A stretch of DNA of 64,000 nucleotides from assembly GCF_040412425.1 (NCBI RefSeq), contig NC_089781.1, positions 50,668,727 to 50,732,726 of the forward strand, written 5' to 3'. This document shows, one piece after another, positions 36,180 through 46,003 of this stretch. Position numbers and translations under genes: made by a program. How positions within the stretch are numbered: position 1 is the first letter of the stretch; every line of letters starts with the position of its first letter. This DNA comes from Macrobrachium rosenbergii. Its lineage: Eukaryota > Arthropoda > Malacostraca > Decapoda > Palaemonidae. The notes beneath the pieces were generated by a model. That model had not been told where the DNA came from. It made no database searches and saw only the letters and a program-made list of their open reading frames with translations.

Positions 36180-37170
36180 ATATATATTATAACAGAAAAT
36201 TTAATATGGAAGAGTTGGAATTTTCTCTGTTGAACAGCAATAAATCTGCCCCTGGAGGTGACAGTATTTGTTTTGAAATGATCTGCCATTTAGCACCTTT
36301 GGCAAAGTCATACATATTAGAGTTTTATAACCACTTATGGCTTCGAAATTTATTTCCTGGTGAATGGCGTAAAGCTATAATTATTCCTATCCCCAAACCT
36401 GGAAAAGATCCTAGTAATGTAAACAATTACTGACCAATTTCTTTAACAAGTTGTGTATGCAAATTATTAGAGAACATGGTAAATGCTCGACTAACATGCC
36501 ACATTTGAGAAAATAAAATTTTGACTCCCACTCAATTTGGGTCACAATGTAACAGATCTACACCAGATTCTCTGTCTAACTTGGAAGACCACATACGAAG
36601 AGGATTTGAACGAAAACAAATTACTATAGCCGTCTTTTTTTGACATTGAAAATGCGTATGGTATTACAGTACTTGGAGGTATGCAATACTAAAAACGTTA
36701 CATAAAAACAGCATCTGTGGACATTTACCTAGGTTTATCCAAAACTTTTTGACAAAATATGCTTTTCAAGTGAGAATTGATGATGTATTGTCGAGTACAT
36801 TTTCACTTGAAAGTGGTGTTCCACAAGGAAACGTCCTTAGTGACACACTGTTTATTTTAGCAATAAATGACATCAATAATAATCTACCTATCAGAATTAA
36901 AAGTAACTTGTATATGGATGATTTTGCCATATATTCAGCATCTTGCATAAAATGTGCAGAGTGAATAGTTAATAAAACTACTGTATAATAAAAATAGATG
37001 AATGGATCTCATCTGTAGGCTTTAAATTTTCTATACAAAAAACTCAAGCAGTAATGTTTTATAAAAATAAAAAGTGGAAAAAAGGTGAAGGTGTAAATTT
37101 AAAAATCAGAAATCATTCCATACCAATTGGCCAAACAGCAAAATTTTTGGGATTAGTATTTGATACTCAC
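36180..37170 (+). pseudogene. LINE ORF2 reverse transcriptase, 5' part
   Basis: NKSAPGGDSICFEMICHLAP and WRKAIIIPIPKPGKDPSN (36240-36415) form the RT fingers. A damaged stretch with LTSC, LEN and FFDIENAY-like sequence follows, then VPQGNVLSDTLFILAIN (36816-36870) and the catalytic LYMDDFAIY near 36907-36940 (YxDD as YMDD). It runs to LGLVFDTHL at 37170, where the TTAA element interrupts. Stops at 36432 and 36962 are among several lesions. Confidence 0.87.
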
Positions 37171-37489
37171 TTAACCCTTTAACGCCGACTAGACTTATTT
37201 TACGTCGACATAAATTGTCTGTCGGGTGCCAAGTGGACGTAAAATTCGTTGACTACAAAAAGTTTTTTTAAATATTCGCGGAAAAATACTTACAGGCCTC
37301 GTTTGCAAAAAATTTTAAATCACGCGCCTTGAGGGATACTGGAAGTTCACGGATCACGCTGTTGTTTTGTTTACAAGCGTGACCCAGCTGTGCATGCGCG
37401 AATTTCTTTCTTATCCCAAAAGAAAGCATCAGCTGACTCTGCTGAAAATCTCAGAAATTCTTTAGTCACTTTGTTGTAATTTTTGCACC

Positions 37490-39260
37490 GTTTTCTATTA
37501 GCCTTTTGTGTGCAATTTCATGTAGAATACAACAAAAAATAACTCATGGTTGTAGCTTTTATCAATTTTGACATATTTTCATATAAATCACGATAAGTGC
37601 CAAAATTTCAACCTTCGGTCAACTTTGACTTGACCGAAATGGTCGAAAAATGCAGTTGTAAGCTAAAACTCTTACATTCTAGTAATATTCAATCATTTAT
37701 CTTCATTTTGCAACGAATTGGAAGTCTCTAGCACAATATTTCGATTTATGGTAAATTTTTGAAAAAAAACATTTTCCCTACATCCGCACTAACTCTACTG
37801 AAAATCTCAGATATTCTTTAGTCACTTTGTCGCAATTTTTGCACAGTTTTGTATTAGCCGTTACATAAAGTTTTGTATATGAAAATGTGCACAATTTCAT
37901 GTAAAATACAACAAAAAATAACTCATGGTTTTAGCTTTTATCAATTATGACATTTTCATATAAATCACGATAAGTGCCAAAATTTCAACCTTCGGTCAAA
38001 TTTGACTCGACTAAAATGGTCGAAAAATGCAATTGGAAGCTAAAACACTTACATTCTAGTAATATTCAATCATTTACTTTCATTTTGCAACAAACGAGAA
38101 TTCTCTAGCACAATATTTCGATTTATGGTGAATTTTTGAAAAAAACTTTTTCCTTACATCGGCCCTAACTTTGCTGAAAATCTTGTAAGAGCCTGACACC
38201 GTCTCTTCCAAACGTGTTTGTTCATGTGTTCATCGTCCATCGGAGTGGACAAGACAACAAGAGTGTCTTGTTTTCTTTATCTAAAGGAACGCGATTTCAA
38301 CCGTCTGTTTCTCCCTAACCATTGTTGTCTTGATATATGTACAATCACCGCTACTTGCATTGCCATGCAAGCATTCTAATCATGTACTCATAATGTTCCA
38401 GTGAATCTTCTGTATCAAACTGTGTGTATGTTTCTGTTTGTGAAGACGCCAAACATCTCGCCACTCCGATGGACGATGAACACACACACGTGTTTGGAAG
38501 AGACGGTGTCAGGCTCTTACAATCTCAGAAATTCTTTAGTCACTTTGTCGTAATTTTTGCACAGTTTTCTATTAGCTGTTACATAAAGTTTTATATATGA
38601 AAATGTGTGCAATTTCATGTAGAATACAATAAAAAATAACTCATGGTTGTATCTTTTATCAATTTTGACATATTTTCATATAAATCACGATAAGTGCCAA
38701 AATTTGAACCTTTGGTCAACTTTGACTCGACTGAAATGGTCGAAAATTCCAATAGTAAGCTGAAACTCATAGATTATAGTAATATTCAATCATTTACCTT
38801 CATTTTGCAACAAACAAGAAGTCTCTAGCACAATATTTCGATTTATGGTGAATTTTTGAAAAAAACTTTTTCCTTGCATCCGCGCTCGCTAACTCTGCTG
38901 AAAATCTCGGAATTTCTTTAGTCACTTGGTCTTAATTTTTGCACTGTTTTATATTAGCCATTACATAAGGTTTTATATATGAAAATGTGCGCAATTTCAT
39001 GTAGAATACAAAAAAAAAATAACTCATGGTTGTAGCTTTTATCATTTTGAAATATTTTCATATAAATCACGATAAGTGCCGAAATTTCAACCTTTGGTCA
39101 ACTTTGACTCAATCGAAATGGTAGAAAAATGCAATTGTAAGCTGAAACTCTTACATTCTGGTAATATTCAATCATTTACCTTCATTTTGCAACAAACGGG
39201 AAGTCTCTAGCACAATATTTCAATTTATGGTGAATTTTTTTAAAAAACTTTTTTTTACGT
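37490..39260. repeat. Satellite array in TTAA element 2
   Basis: The landmark GATAAGTGCC recurs near 37592, 37969, 38689 and 39071. The spacings are about 377, 720 (380 plus the nested 338-bp MITE) and 382 bp. Four to five monomers of the same family as in elements 1 and 3. Confidence 0.9.
38184..38521. mobile_element. MITE copy 1, ATCT target duplication
   Basis: A 338-bp element with inverted ends TGTAAGAGCCTGACACCGTC and the exact complement at the right; complementarity continues for about 60 bp in imperfect form. It is flanked by ATCT on both sides (38180-38183 and 38522-38525) and inserted in the monomer phrase GAAAATCTCAGAAATTC. No coding capacity. The superfamily is not assigned. Confidence 0.86.
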
Positions 39261-39699
39261 CTGCACGTTACGAATTCATGCATCATTTTGTGATAATATT
39301 TTCTCTGTGTTGCTTTGATCATTTAACAATTTGTTATATACCAAAATCATCACAATTTAGTGTACAATACAACGAAAAAAAAAATAACTCATTAGCTTTA
39401 ACTGTTTTGCTCACAGTGCGATTTGTATACAATTATATATGAAATTTTTTTTTAGCGCTGTCATATGTTCCAATATTTATATATGATAATGATATTTTTT
39501 TTTCATTTCTGATGGTTGCATACTAAACTTCAGGCAATGACAAAAAAGGAGCCAAAAATGAACTGTTAATCTTAAAAACTAAGCGTGCTGTGATTTTTTT
39601 AAAAAACTTTCTTTCCGCTTCGGCGCCAACTCTCAAACCCCGTTGGCATACGGCAGACACTTTTGTAAATAGAGGCTCGGTGTTTAAGAGTTAAACTGG

Positions 39700-41122
39700 A
39701 AAGCCCACATAATATACATGAAATCAAAATGTAAAAGAGCATTAAACCTAATTAAAAAACTATCGAACACTACTTACGGATCCGATAGACATACACTTAC
39801 TTTACTGTATAAAGCAACAGTGCTGTCAGTCATTGATTATGGAAGTGAAATATATGGCTCAGCATCAGACCCAACTCTGAAAATGTCAGACCCAGTTCAC
39901 AATGAAGGCCTTAGTATATGTTCAGGCTTTTCGATCGTCACCAATGTCTTCTTTACAAGTTGAATGTGGTGAGCTACCTCTCTCTTTCCATAGAGAGCTA
40001 GTAACAATGAAGAGTTCTCGTGAGAATTCAGACAAATGATTCTCCAACCAAAAAATTATTTGGACTAAGAGATGTGTTCATTTACAATCATCCACCTCCT
40101 TTCCTAATTAGAGCTAGAAGATTGTTTGAGTCGCTAAATATAAATATACAATTACCTCTAATATTAAAATTACCTCTCCATGGACAGTGAAAAAAATGAG
40201 AATTTGTACACACTTAAAATATTTATCAAAAAGTTATTCATATACCCCAGAACACCATAGACAACATACAGTAGAACATATACAGTAATCTGAAAAGGCC
40301 CACATTACGCAATATACACTGACGGATCTAAGTCACAATATGGAGTGGGATATGCTGCAGTATCCCAAAACAAAATGTGTCAGTTCTCTCCACTAGATAA
40401 TGCCTTGGTATTTACAGCTGAATTATGTGCAGTAGCATCAGCCATAAAAATAATTAGACAAGCCTCATGTAATAATTTTGTGATTTATAGCGACTCCAGA
40501 AGCGCTATAGAAGCCATTCAAAGCTGTAATAAAAAAATAATATTGTGCAATATATTAAGTTTTCACTCCATAAATTGTATAATAAGGGAAAAAATATTGA
40601 ATGTGTTGGATCCCTGCCCATGTGGTGTTTAGGGGAAATGAAAAGGCTGATGAATCAGCTAAAGAAGCAGTCCACATGATTAGGGCAAATGTAGACATCC
40701 CTATTAGTGACTATATAAGACATATAAAAACAATCATTGCAAGTAAATGGCAAAATATATGGAATGAAGAACCTGATAATAATAAATTAAAACAGATGTA
40801 ATCCAGTGTTGGAAAATGGAGTTCGTCATATCAGAGAGAGAGACACACACAAGTAATTCTGACGCGTCTTCGAATAGACCATACTCGTTTGATACATGGA
40901 CACTTAATGAGCAGTCCATGTGGCCCTCCTTCCAAATGCCCAGATTGCAAAGTGTTGATAACAGTTAAGCATATACTGTGTGAATGTCCAAAATATAACC
41001 TGCAGCGATTATCAAATTTTGGAGGTAGATCAGTAAAAGAAATTTTGTCAGAATTTTCAACATTTTCAGTAATACCCATTTTAATGTTTATGGAAAGCTG
41101 TGAGTTAATTGATAAAATGTAA
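39700..41122 (+). pseudogene. LINE ORF2: end of RT, RNase H and C-terminal zinc motif
   Basis: Resumes after the TTAA element as NWKAHIIYMKSKCKRALNLI (RT thumb). RNase H starts with YTDGSKSQYGVGYAAV (40312-40360) and has ELCAVASAI, VIYSDSRSAIEAI and, after a frame change, WIPAHVVFRGNEKADESAK (40607-40665), giving the D-E-D-D catalytic set. The C-terminal LTRLRIDHTRLIHGHLM and CPDCKVLITVKHILCECP (40860-41000) form the usual CxxC-x7-H-x4-C motif. The frame ends at 41122. Confidence 0.87.
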
Positions 41123-41284
41123 AAAATCAATCAACCAGTCTAATGAGTTTTAAAACAAGTAAATTTTAAGATTTTACTTTATTTATTCTGAATTTTAATA
41201 CCTGTATACCTTTTTAATGAGTATATATGGAAACTTGAGTATAAGTGTATTTATTGTATGTGTGTTCCAGTATGAAAGTGTATG

Positions 41285-41414
41285 CCTTTTCATTTTCATT
41301 TTCATTCAAGTGACCTATTTGGCCCCAGTGCTAGGCTTCTAGCCTAGACCTGTTATGTCAACCAAATCCTTCGGGCCAGCCCTATTAGAGCTGATAGTCA
41401 GCTCAGTGGTCTGG
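41285..41414 (+). repeat. LINE 3' end with SINE-like tail
   Basis: The last part contains TTGGCCCCAGTGCTAGGC, then a 51-bp segment (41364-41414) that matches the 3' body of the SINE at 19542-19592 with four differences, including CGGGCCAGCCCT and GCTCAGTGGTCTGG. It ends exactly where Tigger copy A resumes. Confidence 0.7.
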
Positions 41415-41636
41415 TTAAAAGTATTGTTAATAACGCTATACTCTTGCGTAAATATGTACAGCTATAAACAACTGACCGAGAAACTGTTGTTATGTTTATT
41501 ACTGAATTGGATAACAACAACCCTTTTGCTTGCATTTGAACCATCTTACGGTAATACACATTTACCGTAGGTTATAGTACAAATGACCTTAAGTAGAATA
41601 GGACTGATATATTTTTACATTATACCCTTATTCGGT

Positions 41637-41777
41637 ATGGATAAAAGATTGGCAAGGAAATATAATGCCCAATTTATACTGCAAGTTGTAGATGAAGCTG
41701 AGAAAACAGTGTTCAAGCTGCTAATGACTATAAATTATTGTGCATTGGCAACATGGATGAAACTCTACCATAATTAA
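41637..41777 (+). pseudogene. pogo/Tigger transposase N-terminal HTH, copy A
   Basis: 46 codons starting MDKRLARKYNAQFILQVVDE and continuing with AEKT. The pattern R-K-Y-x-A-x-F-x-L-x-V-V-x-x-A-E is the psq/CENP-B-type helix-turn-helix at the N-terminus of pogo/Tigger transposases. It stops after WMKLYHN. The DDE domain is absent. Copy B has the same frame at 42465. Confidence 0.72.
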
Positions 41778-41830
41778 AACTGGAGAGAAAGTATTTTAAT
41801 CAAAACTACTGGGCATGAAAGAATACATTA

Positions 41831-43802
41831 CAGTAAACCCCCCGTATTCGCAGTCTAGTGATTCGCGGACTCACCTATTCATGGATTTTTCTATGGAACA
41901 TATATACGCATTATTCACTGAAAATTCGCCCATTCACGGTATTTTTCACTGTGAAATATTCACTAATTACTGTATTTTCATCTCATTTTCATGACTAAAT
42001 GCACGTTTTGTGGTAAAGCTTTTAAAATACTCAGGTAATGCTCAAATTAAGATAATTCGATTTTGCAATGGGGGTAAGCAATTAATACCGATACGACAAT
42101 ATTTATAAAATATTTTTAAATTTCCCACGGGTGCAGGCAGCAGCATAATCAGGCAGTGAGAGAGACCAAATTACAATAGACAACTTTTCCTCCATCTCTT
42201 TATCCCATCTTCTAGTTAAAAAAGTAAAAGAGAATGATAAAAGTATTGTTAGTAACATTATACAGGTACTCTTGCGTAAATGTTTACAGCCATAAACAAC
42301 CAACCAAGAAACTGTTATTTTGCTTATAACCCACTCAGATAACAACAGCTGTTTACCTGGTACTTCAACCATCATACGGTAATAAACAATTACCATAGGT
42401 TATGGCACAAATGACATTAAGTAGAATAGGACTGATATAATTTTACATTATACCCTTATTTTCTATGGATACAAGATCGTCAAGGAAATATACTGCTAAA
42501 TTTAAGCTGCAAGTTGTAGCTGAAGCTGAGAAAACAATGTTCAAGCTGCTAATGACTATACTGTAAATTATCATGCATCAGCAATATGGATGAAACTCTA
42601 CCATAATAAAAATTGGAGAGAAAGTATTTTAATCAAAACTCAAAACTACTGGGCCCCCCGTTTATGAAAATCGTCAAACATCATTAAAATCGTCAAAAAT
42701 CATAAGAAAACCTTTTTCGATGTAAACTGCATTATTATTGAGTTGTACATCAAAAACCTTCAAATTATGATTATTCTGCCATTTTGTACTTCCGTGATGA
42801 AATCAAGTGAAAAAATAATTTCTGACGAATATATTTGAATCTTGAATTTTTTTACATTTTACGCAAAACAAATGCCCCGGAATCTTGAATTTTTTTTTTT
42901 ACACCAAACAAACGCCCCCAAGTGGCCATCGTCATCTATTAACGAAAATAACAGATAAATTTATTTCACAACGAGACGTATTTTAGTTACATTTTGACTT
43001 AAAAACACTTATTATAACAAAAAATAACCTTGCCCCATATAAATAAAATCAAGAGATTCATTTGCACTAACTAGAAGCAAGAAAAGTGATCTGAACTGAA
43101 TTAAATATGGCGAAATAAACACCGCATAAACGATTTCCAAACCAAAACATTGATCGCTATGATCGCATTATATAATACAAAAGCAATATAAGAATATATA
43201 CAATATTATTGGATACAGTGAATTAAGGCATAACATTTTAAAAGATCCAAGGACAAGATGCATATTTGTTATGTTGGCGTTTGTATAGTACGATATGTGG
43301 ATATAGAGTACAGTATAATGTAGACTATGCTACCGTATATGTATGCAATATACCTTAGTGTACTCTAAACTAATTCTTGTTTGTTATTCAATTTCTCTTT
43401 GTATTGAATTATCATAAGTTGCTCTGTATGAACCTCCAAAATTAATTAATATTAATAATTATTATACTGTGTATGTATAGAGTATACTTTATAGTGTAGG
43501 CTAAGCTACCATATATGTATGCATGGTACCAAATACCCCAAGTGTAGGCTAGGTCATGATTGAGATGTTTTGGTATTTCATGCGTTTTTACCAACAAACG
43601 ATTGGTTTTTTGTTTTTGGAACCTAACCCCATTGTAAGTAGGATAATACCTGTATAAGCATTTTTAGTTTGTTTTGTGTGTGTTTGAACTATCAAAATAG
43701 GCAGTTCTAAGTGTTTTTAGAAGGGTTCTAAGTATTCGCTGGTGTTAGCTATTCGTGGCAGGTGTGTGGTACACATCCCCCACGAATACGGGGGGTTTAC
43801 TA
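41831..43802 (+). mobile_element. pogo/Tigger-like transposon copy B
   Basis: A 1.97-kb copy with termini CAGTAAACCCCCCGTATTCG and CGAATACGGGGGGTTTAC, flanked by TA on both sides. The left 800 bp matches copy A, uninterrupted where copy A has its insertions. A short transposase HTH frame (MDTRSSRKYTAKFKLQVV at 42465) ends at a stop near 42563. The right half begins the tandem units that follow. Confidence 0.82.
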
Positions 43803-45720
43803 TACTGCTATTTTTATGCCAATAAATGATAAATACGTAAAGCTTGTATTATGATGAAATCAAGTGAAAAAAGCAAACGGAATCTTGATTTTTTGTAAAC
43901 AAAAACAAATGCCCCCAAACAGCCAACGTCATCTATTAACGAAAAAAATAGCTAAATTAATTTCACAGCGAGATGTATTTAAGTTATATTTCGACTTAAA
44001 AACACTTCGTTTGTATAACGAAAAATATCCTTGACCCATATAAATAAATATCTAGAGATTCATTTACGCTAACTGGAAGGAAGAAAGGTGCTCTGAACTG
44101 AATTAAATACGGCAAAATAAACACCGCATAAACGATTTCCAAACCAAAACATTGATTGCTATGATCGCAGTTTATAATACAAAATCAATATAAGAATATA
44201 TAAAATATTATTGGATACAGTGAATTAAGGCATAACATTTTAAAAGATCCATGGGAAATATACATATTTGTTATATTGACGTTTGTATAAGACTATGTGT
44301 GAATATAGAGTACAATATACTGTAGGCTACGCTGCTGTATATGTATGCGATATACCATAGTGTAGGCTAAGCTAATTCTTGTTTGTTATTCAATTTCTCT
44401 TTGTACTGAATTATCATAAGTCACTTTGCATGAAACTCTAGAATTAGCTGATATTAATAATTACTATTCTGTGTATGTATAGAGTATACTTTATAGTGTA
44501 GGCTAGGCTACCATATATATATGCGTGGTACCAAATACCCTAGTGTAGGCTAGGCAATGTTTGAGATACGTTTTGGTATTTCTTACGTTTCTACCAACAA
44601 ACGATGGTTTTTTTGGAACCTAACCCCTTCGTAAGTAAGATAATACCTGTATAAAGATTTTTAGTTTGTTTTGTGTGTGTTTGAACTATCAGAATAGGTA
44701 GTTATAAGTGTTTTTAGAAGGGTTCTAAGTGTTCGCGGGTTTTACCTATCCAAGGGGGGGCTGTGTGGTATGCATCCCCCGTGAATATGGGTTGGTTTAC
44801 TGTACAGTACTGCTATTTTTACGCCGATAAACAATAAATACATAAAGCTTGTATTATGATGAAATCAAGTGAAAATAGCAAACAGAATCTTGATTTTTTT
44901 TACACAAGACTAACACCCCAAACAGCCAACGTCATCTATTAACGAAAAAAATAGCTAAACTAATTTCACAACGAGACGTATTTAAGTTATGTTTCTACTT
45001 AAAAACACTTCATACAGTATAATGAAAAATAACCTTGCCCCATATAATTAAGTATCTAGAGATTCATTTACTCTAACTGAAAGCGAGAAAAGCGCTCTGA
45101 ACTGAGTTAAATGCGGTGAAACAAACACCACGTAAACATTTCCAAACCAAAGCATTGATCATTATGATCGCAGTTTATAATACAAAAGCAATATAAGAAT
45201 ATATACAATATTATTGGATACAGTGAATTAAGGCATAACATTTTAAAAGATCCATGGAAAAGATTATATTCATTATGTTGATATTTTTATAATACAACAT
45301 GTGAATGTAGAGTAGAGCATAATGTAGGCTACGCTACTATATGCCTACGATAAACCATAGTGTAGGCTAAGCTAATTCTTGTTTGTTATTCAATTTCTCT
45401 TTGTATTTAATTATCATAAGTCACTCTGCATGAACCTCCAGAATTAGCTGATATTAATAATCACTATACCTTGTATGTATAGAGTATACTTTATAATGTG
45501 GGGTAGGCTACCATACATGTATACATGATACTGAATACCGTAGTGTAGGCTAGGCTATATTCAAGATACGTTTTTCCATGAAACAATGGTTTTTTTTGGA
45601 ACCAAACCCCATCGTAAGTAGGATAATACTTGCATAAGCATTTTTAGTGTTTTTTGTTTTTTTTGTGGTTGAACAATCAAAATAGGCAGTTCTAAGTGTT
45701 TTTAGAAGGATTCAATAAAG
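42796..45720. repeat. Three head-to-tail copies of the Tigger right half, ~1.0 kb
   Basis: The phrase GATGAAATCAAGTGAAAA recurs at 42796, 43853 and 44858 (spacings 1057 and 1005). Each unit contains GTCATCTATTAACGAAAA, GCATAACATTTTAAAAGATC and AAGTGTTTTTAGAAGG. Units 1 and 2 end in a Tigger right terminus plus TA (43802, 44802); unit 3 loses its end near 45720. No coding sequence. Confidence 0.87.
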
Positions 45721-45847
45721 TAAAAAGCTTACAGTGGCTATTACCAGTTTTTAAAATGTTCATTATGCATAGAAAGACAAAATATCAAAAGTTCAATCAT
45801 TACTCTTTCTGCAAATGAATACAGCAAAGTCACCAAAACCCATTACA

Positions 45848-46003
45848 GTCACCCCCTGGTATTCACGGGGGATGTGTACCACACCCACCCGCGAATGTCG
45901 AATATTTGCGAATACCAGAACTCCCTCTAAAAATGCTTATAACTGCCTATCTTAATAGTTCAAATGCCAAAGACCCCCTCTAAACTACTTATAATTGCCT
46001 ATT
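45848..46003 (-). mobile_element. Inverted Tigger right-end fragment
   Basis: CAGTCACCCCCTGGTATTCA and the following GGGGGATGTGTACCACAC are the reverse complement of the right terminus seen at 43770-43802. The fragment is cut at 46004 by TTAA element 3. Confidence 0.7.

Larger units (their letters stand above)
37171..39694 (+). mobile_element. TTAA-bounded satellite-carrying element 2 (inside LINE)
   Basis: TTAA at 37171-37174 and 39691-39694, inverted termini TTAACCCTTTAACGCC and GGTGTTTAAGAGTTAA. The left module reads GACTAGACTTATTTTACGTC, then monomers of about 380 bp run to roughly 39260. The last 430 bp is the same right-end module as in element 1. A MITE (38184-38521) interrupts one monomer. 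Removing the element and one TTAA rejoins DTHL with NWKAHI in the LINE frame, which is direct evidence for the insertion and its TTAA duplication. Confidence 0.88.
32523..41414 (+). mobile_element. I-clade non-LTR retrotransposon (LINE), interrupted
   Basis: ORF1 carries an RNA-binding-like region and three zinc knuckles. ORF2 carries apurinic-type endonuclease, reverse transcriptase, RNase H and a C-terminal CxxC...H...C motif. This domain order, RNase H included, fits the I group (I/Nimb-like). The element spans 8.9 kb, of which 2.5 kb is a TTAA element (37171-39694). The borders come from the interrupted Tigger copy A and are accurate to a few bases. Several frameshifts show that it is dead. 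Confidence 0.83.
29938..41817 (+). mobile_element. pogo/Tigger-like transposon copy A, split by two insertions
   Basis: Starts with CAGTAAACTCCCATATTCGC after a TA at 29936. Its body is in three pieces: 29938-30127, 32315-32522 and 41415-41817. They line up in order with the uninterrupted copy B that starts at 41831. The gaps are a TTAA satellite element (30128-32314) and an I-clade LINE (32523-41414). The last piece encodes a pogo-type helix-turn-helix (41637-41777). The right terminus is missing, cut just before copy B. Confidence 0.82.

Noticed and set aside
41634..41777. Domesticated CENP-B-like host gene
   Set aside because: The HTH frame lies within a Tigger copy, is repeated in the adjacent copy, and lacks the rest of the protein.
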